Positions 18,685 to 26,833 of a DNA stretch of 64,000 bases are shown here, piece after piece. Source of the stretch: Streptomyces sp. GS7 (GTDB lineage Bacteria > Actinomycetota > Actinomycetes > Streptomycetales > Streptomycetaceae); assembly GCF_009834125.1 (NCBI RefSeq), contig NZ_CP047146.1:1605501-1669500 (forward strand). Reading direction: 5' to 3'. The number at the start of each line of letters is the position of its first letter. The first letter of the stretch is position 1. The notes beneath the pieces are model-generated. The model was not told the origin of the DNA and searched no databases. It worked only from the letters and a program-made list of their open reading frames with translations. The position numbers were made by a program, and so were the translations under genes.

Positions 18685-19665
18685 TCAGTCCTCCTTGCGG
18701 CCGAGGCCGAACCAGCGTGCCTGGACGACGGTCGCCAGCGCGATGATCAGCGCCAGGATCACCGCGCCCGCACTGCCCAGTCCCAGGTTCTGGTCGCGGC
18801 CGAGTGCCGTGTAGTAGAGGTAGACCAGGGGCGGACGGGCGTACGGCGGATATCCCCGGGCGTCGCTCAGCAGGTTGTAGAACTCGTCGAACGCCTGGAA
18901 CGCGTTGATGACCAGGAGCAGCACGACCGCGACCGAGGTGGCGCGCAGCTGCGGGAAGGTGATGTGCCGGAACACCTGCCAGCCGGGCCGGGCACCGTCC
19001 ATGGCCGCTGCCTCGTACAACTGCGGGGAGATGCGCTGGAGTCCGGCGAGGAAGAGAATCATGTAGAAGCCGGCTTGCAGCCACAGCCGGACGGTCACGA
19101 TGACCAGCCAGTACCACGGCGGGCTGGTGGTGGACAGCCAGGCCGTCTGGTCCGCCCCGAACCATCCGAGTACGGTGTTCGCCAGTCCGAACCGCACCCC
19201 GCTGAAGAGCGACAGCTTCCAGATCAGCGACGCCACGACATACGAGCAGGCGGTGGGCAGGAAGAACACCGAGCGGAAGAAGGCGCGCGCGAAACGCAGC
19301 CGGTTGACCATCAGGGCGAGGGAGAGCGAGAGCGCGTAGGTGGCCGGCACGATGAACGCGGTGAAGAGCAGGAACGTGCCCAGGCTGCCGAGGAAGGCGT
19401 TGTCGCTCAGCATCGCGGTGTAGTTCCCCAGGCCGACGAAGTCGGTCGGATTCACCGTGTTGTGTGCGTTGAAGAAGCTGAGGTAGAGGCTCCACAGCAG
19501 CGGTACGTAGGTGAACAGCGCGAGCCCGATGGCGAACGGGCCGACGAACACCCAGAACCACAGGTTCCGCCGCTGCGGGCCGAGCAGCCGGGCCGGCCGG
19601 GTCGGCGACGCGCCGCCGTTGCTCGTCGGGCTGGGGCTCGTCGGGCTGTTGCTTGTCGTCGTCAC
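18685..19665 (-). CDS. Carbohydrate ABC transporter permease, MalF/UgpA type
   Basis: A 326-residue inner-membrane permease. It has a Ser/Thr/Pro-rich cytoplasmic lead (residues 1-25), then TM1 (NLWFWVFVGPFAIGLALF), with later helices such as VPLLWSLYLSFFNA and GTFLLFTAFIVPATYALSLSLAL. The EAA loop is LYEAAAMDGARPGWQVFRHI with the conserved Gly. GTG 19665 overlaps the binding-protein stop by 4 nt (GTGA), showing translational coupling. The two permeases form the heterodimeric channel of one importer. Confidence 0.92.
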   Translation of the reverse strand: MTTTSNSPTSPSPTSNGGASPTRPARLLGPQRRNLWFWVFVGPFAIGLALFTYVPLLWSLYLSFFNAHNTVNPTDFVGLGNYTAMLSDNAFLGSLGTFLLFTAFIVPATYALSLSLALMVNRLRFARAFFRSVFFLPTACSYVVASLIWKLSLFSGVRFGLANTVLGWFGADQTAWLSTTSPPWYWLVIVTVRLWLQAGFYMILFLAGLQRISPQLYEAAAMDGARPGWQVFRHITFPQLRATSVAVVLLLVINAFQAFDEFYNLLSDARGYPPYARPPLVYLYYTALGRDQNLGLGSAGAVILALIIALATVVQARWFGLGRKED

Positions 19666-20921
19666 GTCTTCTTGACCCGCTGGAGTTCGGCGTTGACCTT
19701 GCGCACCACGGCCTTCAGCTCGCTCTCCGGATTCGCCCCGTCCTTGATGATCCTGCTCAGCGCGTCCTGGTACGCGTTGCGGTCCGGGGTGGTCCACAGG
19801 AGCGGTTCGGCGTAGCCGTGCTCCGTCGCGAAACGTACCGCGTCCGCCGCCGCACCGTCCCGCAACTGCCTGGCCCCTTTCGCGAGCGAGCGCCGGGCCG
19901 GGATGTGGAGGCCGTACGACAGCGCGAAGTCCTGCTGGAAGTCGGTGCGGTCCACCCACAGCCACTTCGCGAACGCGGTGGCCGCCGCCCGGTGCCTGCT
20001 CCGCGCGCTCACCGCCGACGCGTAGGCGCCCACCGGCACCGCCGGCTTGCCGCCCGCCCCGTCCTTCGGGAACGGCAGCACCCCGAAGTCGTCCCCCAGC
20101 GCCTTCCTGATCTGCGGCAGCGCCCACAGCCCCGACCACTGCATCGCGGTCAGCCCCTGCACGAACGCCGCCGGATCGGACCAGTCCGTGGGCGCGCCCA
20201 GCAGCAGCGACCCGTCGGCGTACAGCTGCCGGATCTTCGCCAGCACCCGGGCGGCGGCCGGGTCGTCGAAGCCGACCTTGCCGTCGTCGCCGATCAGGCT
20301 GAGCCCGGCGGCGAACAGCGGTGTCCCGCCGAGCACCCCCGCGCCGCCGTCGTTGCCGAGGAAGAGCCCCTTGACCTTGCCGGTGGTGAGCTTCTTCGCC
20401 GCGTCCACCAACGCGTCGACCGTCTGCGGCGGTTGTACCCCGGCGTCCCTGAGCAGGCTCTTGCGGTAGTAGAGCAGCTGGGTGTCGACGGTCTGCGGGA
20501 TGCCCCAGATCCTGTCCTGCCAGATCTTCGGGGCCAGTACCGCCGGGTGGAAGTCGTCCCTGACCGGTGCGACGGCATCGGTGAGATCGGCCACCTGGCC
20601 GCCCTGGATCTGTTCCAGCGTCGGGCCGTTGACCTCGAAGACGTCCGGACCGGCGTCGGTCAGCAGCGCCGCCGCGGTCTGCCGGTCGTAGTCCCCCGGG
20701 CGCCACTGCACGGTGACGTCCGCCTTCTTGTACGCCGCGGCGTACCGCTTCACCGCCTGCCGCGTCCCCGGCTCCCCGTACTGGTGGTACCACTGGCTGA
20801 GCGCCGGCCCCGAACCGCCCCCGCCCCGGCCGGTGTTGGATCCGCACCCCGCCGCCAGCGCCCCGGCGAGCGCCACACCACCTCCGGCGGCGAGCAGCCG
20901 CCGTCTGCCGATATCCGTCAT
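19662..20921 (-). CDS. Sugar-binding lipoprotein of the ABC importer (Tat lipoprotein)
   Basis: A 419-residue extracellular solute-binding protein, family 1. The N terminus DIGRRRLLAAGGGVALAGAL combines a twin-arginine motif with a lipobox ending at LAAGC, so export as a Tat lipoprotein anchored on the outer face is expected. The mature protein shows the family features: YHQYGEPGTRQAVKRYAAAY, GPDVFEVNGPTLEQI, GIPQTVDTQLLYYRKSLL and a C-terminal DALSRIIKDG helix. ATG 20921 follows a weak ribosome site. It is the first gene of the operon with both permeases; no sugar-regulator gene is adjacent. Confidence 0.93.
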   Translation of the reverse strand: MTDIGRRRLLAAGGGVALAGALAAGCGSNTGRGGGGSGPALSQWYHQYGEPGTRQAVKRYAAAYKKADVTVQWRPGDYDRQTAAALLTDAGPDVFEVNGPTLEQIQGGQVADLTDAVAPVRDDFHPAVLAPKIWQDRIWGIPQTVDTQLLYYRKSLLRDAGVQPPQTVDALVDAAKKLTTGKVKGLFLGNDGGAGVLGGTPLFAAGLSLIGDDGKVGFDDPAAARVLAKIRQLYADGSLLLGAPTDWSDPAAFVQGLTAMQWSGLWALPQIRKALGDDFGVLPFPKDGAGGKPAVPVGAYASAVSARSRHRAAATAFAKWLWVDRTDFQQDFALSYGLHIPARRSLAKGARQLRDGAAADAVRFATEHGYAEPLLWTTPDRNAYQDALSRIIKDGANPESELKAVVRKVNAELQRVKKT

Positions 20922-21101
20922 GGCAGGTACTTTGCCGCACCGGCGTGACGCGCGCATTGCCTCCGTACGAACCCGTCCCCCGGGCGTGGCCGACACTCCC
21001 TCGTCCGGCGGGCTTCCACGGTCCGTAGCGGACCGGTGGCACAGCGGCGCGGAAGTGCTTGAATGGCCTGTGCGTGCCGTCCTGACCGGAGGTGGTCGAC
21101 C

Positions 21102-21524
21102 ATGCTCGCCCCGCACAACACGGCAGAAGCGGTCCTCCATGAGGACGTCCACACCTATCCGCCGCGCCCCGAGAGCATCGCCCTGGCCCGGAACCGCGCG
21201 GCCCGGCTGGCGGGCGACTGGGGGCAGCGCGAACTGGCCGAGGACGTCCGGCTGTTGGTGTCCGAGCTGGTGACCAACGCGCTGGTGCACGGCCGGGTGC
21301 GCGGCCGGCACGTCCGGGTGCGGCTGACGCTGACCGCGGCGGTGCTCCGGATCGCGGTGACGGACGCGCGGGGCGAGCGGCTGCCGAGTGTGGGGGATCC
21401 CGGGCCCCGGGTCCCGCACGGGCGCGGGCTGCGGCTGGTCGGGGCGTTCTCGGACCGCTGGGGCGTGCGCGTGCTGGGGGTCGGCAAGACGGTGTGGTGC
21501 GAACTGGCGGCGCGGGGGACCTGA
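21102..21524 (+). CDS. Anti-sigma-type ATP-binding protein (RsbW-like HATPase)
   Basis: A 140-residue single-domain GHKL/HATPase_c protein. The N box is LLVSELVTNALVHG with the Mg-binding Asn, the G1 region is AVTDARGERLPS, and G2 is HGRGLRLVGAFSDRWG. The length and lack of other domains match the many Streptomyces RsbW/SpoIIAB-like kinases that regulate sigma factors or anti-sigma antagonists. ATG 21102 follows GGAGGTGG at 7 nt. It is divergent from the sugar transporter and ends 55 nt before the convergent permease. The partner is not encoded next door. Confidence 0.88.
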   Translation: MLAPHNTAEAVLHEDVHTYPPRPESIALARNRAARLAGDWGQRELAEDVRLLVSELVTNALVHGRVRGRHVRVRLTLTAAVLRIAVTDARGERLPSVGDPGPRVPHGRGLRLVGAFSDRWGVRVLGVGKTVWCELAARGT

Positions 21525-21579
21525 TTGGTCCGGGCGGCGGCACCTGCCGGTCCGGCCGCCGCCCGGAGCGGTTCTCCCG

Positions 21580-23463
21580 TTACGCGGTCGCCAGGCGGAA
21601 CCGCAGTCGGCAGATCACCGCGTCGGTGTCGCGCCGGACCGCGTGGGCGACCACCGCGCCGCGCTGGTTCTGCAGGAGGCGCTGCCACAGGTGGGCGGGT
21701 TCGACCTCGGGGATGAGGACGGTGACCCGGGTCCCGGGGTGATGCTCCGTCAGATGACGTACGTAGTCGGCGATCGGGCGGCCGATGGAGCGGGTCTCGG
21801 AGGGCAGTTCGAGGAGGTCCACGCCGGGGTTCCAGAGTTCCCAGTCGCGGCGCAGGGCCTCGGTGGCGGGGCGATCCTCGGGGGTGGCGTAGGTGACGGT
21901 GACGGCCACCACCTCGTCGCCCAGGGAGACCGCCGCGGTGAGGGCCTCGCTGGTCAGGCGGGAGAGGTGGGAGACCGGGACGATGACCAGGGAGCGGGCG
22001 CGGCGCGGGGTTTCGGGGACGCGGCCCAGGCCGAGGCGGGCGCCGATCCGGTCGTAGGCGCGGTGGACGGCTTCGAAGGCGGCGACCAGCACGGGCAGCG
22101 CGATGACGATCAGCCAGGCGCCCTCGGTGAACTTGGTGGCGGTGACGACGATCGCCGCCGCGGCGGTGAGCACCGCACCGAAGCCGTTGAGGAGGGCCTT
22201 GCCGCGCCAGCCGGCGGAACGTTCCAGCAGCCAGTGGCGGACCATGCCGACCTGGCAGATGGTGAAGCCGACGAACACGCCGATGGAGAAGAGAGGGACG
22301 AGGGTGTTGACGTCGCCGCCGGAGAAGACGAGCAGCGCCGCGGAGACCGCCGCCAGGACCAGGACGCCGTGGCGGTGGACCTGGCGGTCGGCCTTGAGGC
22401 CGAAGACGTGCGGCAGGTAGTTGTCGCGGGCGAGCAGGCCCATCAGGACCGGCAGGCCGCCGAAGGAGGTGTTCGCGGCGAGGGCGAGCAGCACCATGGT
22501 GGCGAACTGGACCACGTAGAAGGCCCAGTTGTGGCCGAGCGAGGCGTCCGCGAGCTGGGCGAGGACGGTGACGCCGTCGACGGGCTGGAGGTGGAAGCGG
22601 CCGATGAGCACGGAGAGGCCGATCAGCATCACGCCGAGCAGGGCGCCGAGGGCGACTTCGGTGCGCTGGGCGCGCCGGGCGCGCGGGGCGCGGAAGGACG
22701 GTACGGCGTTGGCGACCGCCTCGACACCGGTCAGCGCCGAGCAGCCGGACGCGAACGCCTTCAGGAGCAGCAGCGCGCCGACCGCGGTGGCGTTGTGGGC
22801 GAGGACCGAGGCGTGGCCCTGGGCGCTGAGGGTGGAGGCCGGGGCGTCCCGGAACAGGCCGACCACCACCATGGCCAGGATGGCGGCGATGAAGACGGCG
22901 GTGGGGAGCAGGAACGCCTTCGCCGAGTCGACGATGCCGCGCAGGTTGATGCCGGTGACCAGGACCAGCACGGCGAGGCAGATCCACACGCGGTCGGCGT
23001 AGAGGGCGGGGAAGGCGGAGGTGAGCGCCGCGACGCCCGCGGTCACCGAGACGGCTACGTTGAGGATGTAGTCGAGGATGAGGGAGGCGGCGGCCACCAG
23101 GGCGGTGCGTCGGCCCAGGTGGGTGCGGGCGACCGCGTACGATCCGCCGCCGTTGGGGAAGGCGGCGATGACCTGGCGGTAGGAGGCCACGAGGACGGCG
23201 AGCAGGGCGGCGATGGCGAGGGTGACCGGGAGGGTGAAGCCCAGTCCGTGGGCGCCGGCGGCGGCCAGCACCAGCACGATCGACTCGGGCCCGTACGCGA
23301 CGGAGGCCATCGCGTCGAGGGAGAGGGCGGCCACGCCCTGGAGGGCGGTGAGGCGGTGGCGGTCGGCTGCCGGGTCGGGGCCGTCGGTGGACCGCGGGGC
23401 GGTGCCGGTCGCCGGATCCGGCGGTTGTTCGGGCCGGTTTGCGGGCTGGGACACCGTCGACAT
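21580..23463 (-). CDS. APC-superfamily amino acid permease
   Basis: A 627-residue membrane transporter of the amino acid-polyamine-organocation superfamily. TM1 contains the APC helix break LSLDAMASVAYGPESI, and the following helices include FPNGGGSYAVARTHLG, the conserved GG motif near TM3. About 12 helices span residues 45-490. A soluble C-terminal tail of about 120 residues (SLVIVPVSHLSRLTSEAL to AVICRLRFRL) resembles the tail of Streptomyces homologues and may be regulatory. ATG 23463 has GGAGG about 10 nt upstream. A 294-bp divergent region separates it from the next gene; I saw no riboswitch consensus there. Substrate uncertain. Confidence 0.88.
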   Translation of the reverse strand: MSTVSQPANRPEQPPDPATGTAPRSTDGPDPAADRHRLTALQGVAALSLDAMASVAYGPESIVLVLAAAGAHGLGFTLPVTLAIAALLAVLVASYRQVIAAFPNGGGSYAVARTHLGRRTALVAAASLILDYILNVAVSVTAGVAALTSAFPALYADRVWICLAVLVLVTGINLRGIVDSAKAFLLPTAVFIAAILAMVVVGLFRDAPASTLSAQGHASVLAHNATAVGALLLLKAFASGCSALTGVEAVANAVPSFRAPRARRAQRTEVALGALLGVMLIGLSVLIGRFHLQPVDGVTVLAQLADASLGHNWAFYVVQFATMVLLALAANTSFGGLPVLMGLLARDNYLPHVFGLKADRQVHRHGVLVLAAVSAALLVFSGGDVNTLVPLFSIGVFVGFTICQVGMVRHWLLERSAGWRGKALLNGFGAVLTAAAAIVVTATKFTEGAWLIVIALPVLVAAFEAVHRAYDRIGARLGLGRVPETPRRARSLVIVPVSHLSRLTSEALTAAVSLGDEVVAVTVTYATPEDRPATEALRRDWELWNPGVDLLELPSETRSIGRPIADYVRHLTEHHPGTRVTVLIPEVEPAHLWQRLLQNQRGAVVAHAVRRDTDAVICRLRFRLATA

Positions 23464-23757
23464 GGTTCGTCGTACCTCCGTGCGGCATGGCGGGACCCGC
23501 TCAGCGTGTGCGGCACTTCGGCGGGAGGCGAGCGGCCTTGGCGGGGCCTTGGCGGGCGGTGCCGGGATCTTCACGGGTTCTTGACGGGGGCGAGGGTGAA
23601 ATGTGACCGGCGTCATGGCAGTCTGCGGTCCGCGTATGACGTCCGTACGGCCTCCGCGTCAATGGTGCGTCAGCGCGGCGTCAAGGTTCGCGTATGTGGT
23701 GTCAGTGCCGTGTCAACCCCGCTACCGGGCCGGGGCGGCCGCCCTAGCTTCTGGCCC

Positions 23758-24390
23758 ATGGGACGGCGACCGGGCCCGGGGCCCGACTCCGCGAAGGACA
23801 GGGACGGCGGCGACGATGAGGGAGGACGAGCCGGTGGGTCACGGAGCGAACGACCGGCGGTTCCACCACCCGCGCTGCGCCCTGGGGCGGCGGTCGCCGA
23901 CGACCGCACCTGGCGTCCGGAGCTGCGGGCGGCACTCGGCTGGGCGGCGGGACTCCTTGCCGTCATGCAGCTGGTCGACCTCGCCAACGGGACGCTCACT
24001 CCCGGTCGGGGAGTGTGCTGGACGTCCGTCGCGCTGGTGCTGTTCGCGGTCCTCTACCCGCCACACGTGACGGCCGGCCCGCACTGGCTGGCCTCCCGGG
24101 GGCTGCTGCGCACCCGGCGGGTGGACACCGATCTGCTGGTGCTGGTGCGCCGCGGCGACGGGGTGGCCCCGCGGCTGGTGCTGCGGGACGCGCTGGGCGG
24201 CCGGGTCGAGATCGACCCCCGGACGCTGACCGCGAACCCCTTGCTGTGGCATCTGCTCGACCAGGGCGTGTGCCGGTCCCGCGAGCGCGGGCTGCTGCGG
24301 TGCGGTGCCGGTCCGCTCCAGGAGCTGGCGGACCGGATCGACGGCGCGGGCGCGCGGGCGGTGTTCGAGGCGTCGGGCCTGCTGCCGTAG
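23758..24390 (+). CDS. Conserved hypothetical membrane protein
   Basis: A 210-residue protein. Residues 1-50 are a Gly/Pro/Arg-rich, charged lead; two hydrophobic segments follow (LGWAAGLLAVMQLVDLANGT and CWTSVALVLFAVLYPPHV). The C-terminal half (residues 105-205) looks soluble: RRGDGVAPRLVLRDALGGR, DPRTLTANPLLWHLLDQG, then AVFEASGLLP. I do not recognise the family, though this architecture occurs often in Streptomyces. ATG 23758 is the first start; a shorter product is possible because the first 50 residues are low in complexity. It ends 21 nt before the convergent SDR gene. Confidence 0.65.
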   Translation: MGRRPGPGPDSAKDRDGGDDEGGRAGGSRSERPAVPPPALRPGAAVADDRTWRPELRAALGWAAGLLAVMQLVDLANGTLTPGRGVCWTSVALVLFAVLYPPHVTAGPHWLASRGLLRTRRVDTDLLVLVRRGDGVAPRLVLRDALGGRVEIDPRTLTANPLLWHLLDQGVCRSRERGLLRCGAGPLQELADRIDGAGARAVFEASGLLP

Positions 24391-24411
24391 CGCGCGCCCT
24401 GCCCGGGACTG

Positions 24412-25356
24412 TCAGCGCGCCGCGGCCGGCACCGCGAAGTCGTGGCGCACGCCGGTGAGTTGCTCCGACGCCGCCCACAGCGCCTCGGCGGTGCGGTCGT
24501 TCGTCGTCCACGGGGCGCGGAAGGAGCGGGCCGGGGCGCCGCGCAGGCCGCTGCGCGGGCCGATGAAGGAGTCCGGCCGCATGTGCGGGGCGGTGGCCGC
24601 GCAGAGGGTGCCCAGCGCCCCGCCGTCCGCGGACTGTGCGATGAGGCGGGTGCCCAGGTCGATGGCGCGCTCGGCGGACCTGCGGCCTTCCATCCTGACG
24701 CCCGCGGTCTGGAGGTTGGTGGCGGCGTAGCCGGGGTGCGCGGCGGCGGCGACGACCCCCGAGCCGGCCGCGGCCAGCCGCCGGGCCAGCTCGTGGGTGA
24801 AGAGCAGGTTGGCGCTCTTGGAGCGCGCGTAGGCGGTCCAACGGCCGTAGGAGCGCTCGCTGTTGAGGTCGCCGAGGTCAACGTTCGCCAGGGCGTGCAG
24901 CATGCTGGAGACGGTGACGACCCGGGCGCCGGGCGTGGCCAGCAGCCGGGGCAGCAGCAGCCCGGTCAGCGCGAAGTGGCCGAGGTGGTTGGTGCCGAAC
25001 TGCATCTCGAAGCCGTCGGCGGTGGTGCGCTGCGGCAGCGCCATCACGCCGGCGTTGTTGACGAGCAGCCCGAGCCGGTCGCCGTCGAAGTCGTCCAGTC
25101 CGGCGGCGAAGTCCCGTATGGAGGACAGGTCGGCCAGGTCGAGCCGCCGGAACTCCGCCTCGGCGGTGGGCACTTCGGAACGCAGCCGGTCCAGGGCGGC
25201 GGCGCCGCGCTCGGTGCTGCGGCAGGCCAGCACGACCCGGGCGCCGCGCCGGGCCAGTTCGCGGGCGGTGACATAGCCGATACCGCTGTTGGCGCCCGTG
25301 ACGACCGCCGAGCGGCCCGTCTGGTCGGGGATGTGGCTGGTGTTCCACCGGGTCAC
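24412..25356 (-). CDS. Short-chain dehydrogenase/reductase
   Basis: A 314-residue NAD(P)-dependent oxidoreductase of the WWOX/retinol dehydrogenase-like SDR group. The Rossmann motif TGxxxGIG is TGANSGIG near residues 20-27, NNAG is at about 98-101, the catalytic Ser is in VVTVSSM, and Tyr and Lys are in YARSKSAN (YxxxK). GTG 25356 follows GAGGAG. It is a single gene, 51 nt from the end of the ArsR gene but in the same orientation, so read-through is possible. Substrate not predictable. Confidence 0.92.
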   Translation of the reverse strand: MTRWNTSHIPDQTGRSAVVTGANSGIGYVTARELARRGARVVLACRSTERGAAALDRLRSEVPTAEAEFRRLDLADLSSIRDFAAGLDDFDGDRLGLLVNNAGVMALPQRTTADGFEMQFGTNHLGHFALTGLLLPRLLATPGARVVTVSSMLHALANVDLGDLNSERSYGRWTAYARSKSANLLFTHELARRLAAAGSGVVAAAAHPGYAATNLQTAGVRMEGRRSAERAIDLGTRLIAQSADGGALGTLCAATAPHMRPDSFIGPRSGLRGAPARSFRAPWTTNDRTAEALWAASEQLTGVRHDFAVPAAAR

Positions 25357-25407
25357 GCCGTACTCCTCGGTAGGGGGGGCACCAGCGTACGCCCCGGGGC
25401 TCGCCCG

Positions 25408-25806
25408 TCAGGGGCCGCTCCCCGGGTCGCCGCCGCCCGCCTCGGCCAGCCGCTTGATCGCCGCGAGGCGGCTGTCCCAGTCGGCGGCGATCCGGTCCAT
25501 CCACCGGGCGGTGATCCCCAGTTGCTCGGGTACGACCCGGTAGCGCGCTTCCCGGCCCGCCCGGCGGCCGGCGACCAGTCCGGCCCGGTCCAGCACCCCC
25601 AGGTGCTTGACGACGGCCTGCCGGCTGACCGGCAGCTCCGCCGCCAGGACCGTGGCGGTCGCCTCGCCGTGCGCGGCGAGGGCGTCGAGGATCCGGCGCC
25701 GGGTGGGATCCGCGAGCGCGGCGAACACCTCCGTCGCGGTGTCGGCGCCGGCGTCCGGCCCGCCCGCGGATCCCACCGCGCGCCCCCGCCCCCTGTCGTC
25801 GGTCAT
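25408..25806 (-). CDS. ArsR-family winged-helix repressor
   Basis: A 132-residue regulator. After a 20-residue flexible N terminus it starts EVFAALADPTRRRILDALA, the classic ArsR opening, then ATVLAAELPVSRQAVVKHLGVLDRAGLV as the HTH and RRAGREARYRVVPE as the wing. The ATG overlaps the AHSA1 stop (ATGA), so the two are translationally coupled. No metal-binding Cys pair is present. Such ArsR/AHSA1 pairs are usually self-regulated, and a matching palindromic operator lies at 26344-26382. Confidence 0.92.
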   Translation of the reverse strand: MTDDRGRGRAVGSAGGPDAGADTATEVFAALADPTRRRILDALAAHGEATATVLAAELPVSRQAVVKHLGVLDRAGLVAGRRAGREARYRVVPEQLGITARWMDRIAADWDSRLAAIKRLAEAGGGDPGSGP

Positions 25807-26297
25807 GCCGCGAGCCGCTCCGCGTACTGCTTGATGTCCTTCGCCTTGCCGGTCCAGCCCTCGCTGTGGCTCTCGTACGAGGCGAACGGCACCCGCTCCT
25901 CGGGGATGACGAGGGAGGCGAAGCCGGTCTCGGTCACCCGCAGCCGGGTGCCGCCGCCCTCGGGGGTGAGGGTGAATTCGACGAGGGTGGAGTTGTCCTC
26001 GGTCGCCACCTGGCCGGGGTAGCCGCTGGCCCAGCGGTAGGAGAAGCGGTGCGGCGGTTCGACCGTCACGATCGTGGTGTCGAACTGCCCGTACTGGCCG
26101 TGGTCGAGGTGCATGATCCCGCCGGGCCGCAGGTCGACCGGGGTCGGCGCGCCCTGGCCGAACCACGAGCCGACGTGCTCGGGCTCGGTGAGCACCGCCC
26201 AGACGCGCTCCACGGGGGCGTCGATGGTGATCTCCCGCTCGATGCGGTTCCGCTCGGGGTCGTCGGGGTGTCCGGTGGGTTCGCTGTGCATGGTCAT
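25803..26297 (-). CDS. SRPBCC (AHSA1-like) domain protein
   Basis: A 164-residue START/Bet v1-fold protein with a large hydrophobic cavity. The hallmark opening is REITIDAPVERVWAVLTEPEHVGSWFG; further strands are GGIMHLDHGQYGQFD, PHRFSYRWAS, STLVEFTLTPEGGGTRLRV, and the final helix is GWTGKAKDIKQYAERL. ATG 26297 has GGGAGG about 6 nt upstream; ATG 26291 is also possible. It is first in a two-gene operon with the ArsR repressor. The ligand is unknown. Confidence 0.92.
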   Translation of the reverse strand: MTMHSEPTGHPDDPERNRIEREITIDAPVERVWAVLTEPEHVGSWFGQGAPTPVDLRPGGIMHLDHGQYGQFDTTIVTVEPPHRFSYRWASGYPGQVATEDNSTLVEFTLTPEGGGTRLRVTETGFASLVIPEERVPFASYESHSEGWTGKAKDIKQYAERLAA

Positions 26298-26343
26298 GGG
26301 GTGGCCTCCCGCCCGCTCTGGTGTGCCTTACGTGCTACTCGAT

Positions 26344-26382
26344 GGTTGCACGTGGCGACGGGAGGTGCAACCCAAGGGTTGC
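26344..26382 (-). promoter_or_regulatory. Operator candidate with three GGTTGC half-sites
   Basis: The perfect palindrome GCAACCC-AA-GGGTTGC (26367-26382) and a further GGTTGCA (26344-26350) that pairs with TGCAACC (26366-26372) across 15 nt. The cluster lies 47-85 nt upstream of the AHSA1 start, where a repressor would block initiation. The ArsR protein of the same operon is the natural binder. Confidence 0.65.
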
Positions 26383-26434
26383 GCATTGGTTCTCCGGGGC
26401 AGGGCGGTCCGGCCGCCCTGCCCCGGAGCGGTCA

Positions 26435-26833
26435 TCAGCCGTCCAGGCCGCCGGCCGCCGCGCCGTCCATCCGGACGCGGTAGACGGGGACCGAGGCCGC
26501 CGGGTCGTCCAGGCACTCCCCGGTCTCCAGGTCGAAGCGCTGCTTGAGCAGCGGCGACGCCACGAACGGCCGGTCCGCGGCGGAGCCGGTCAGACCGCGG
26601 GAGAGGACCTGCGCGCCGGTGAACGGGTCCTGGTTGCCGATCGCGTACGTCCGGCCGCCGCGGTCCACGAACACGGCCGCCTGGGACCCGTCCGGGAGCA
26701 GGGCGGCGACGCCGCGCCCGGGGGTGAGGTCGCCGAGGGCGCAGACGGCGAGCCAGCCCTCGGGGCCGAGGATCTCGACGGTCGGGGAAGGTGTGGCGAG
26801 GGCCGCCGGGGAAGGGGCGGTGGCGGTGGTCAT
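26435..26833 (-). CDS. nirD: Nitrite reductase small subunit
   Basis: A 132-residue Rieske-fold partner of NirB. It shows LAVCALGDLTPGRGVAALLPDG, the strand AVFVDRGGRTYAIGNQDPFTGAQVLSRG, and the GECLDDPAASVPVYRVRM end. As in most NirD proteins the Rieske Cys-His ligands are not both present (NQDPFTG replaces the first pair), so it is probably a structural subunit without its own cluster. It overlaps the nirB stop by 4 nt (ATGA). Confidence 0.93.
   Translation of the reverse strand: MTTATAPSPAALATPSPTVEILGPEGWLAVCALGDLTPGRGVAALLPDGSQAAVFVDRGGRTYAIGNQDPFTGAQVLSRGLTGSAADRPFVASPLLKQRFDLETGECLDDPAASVPVYRVRMDGAAAGGLDG

Noticed and set aside
23464..23757. Riboswitch upstream of the APC permease
   Set aside because: I looked for ydaO-like and other leader motifs in the 294-bp gap and could not match a consensus.
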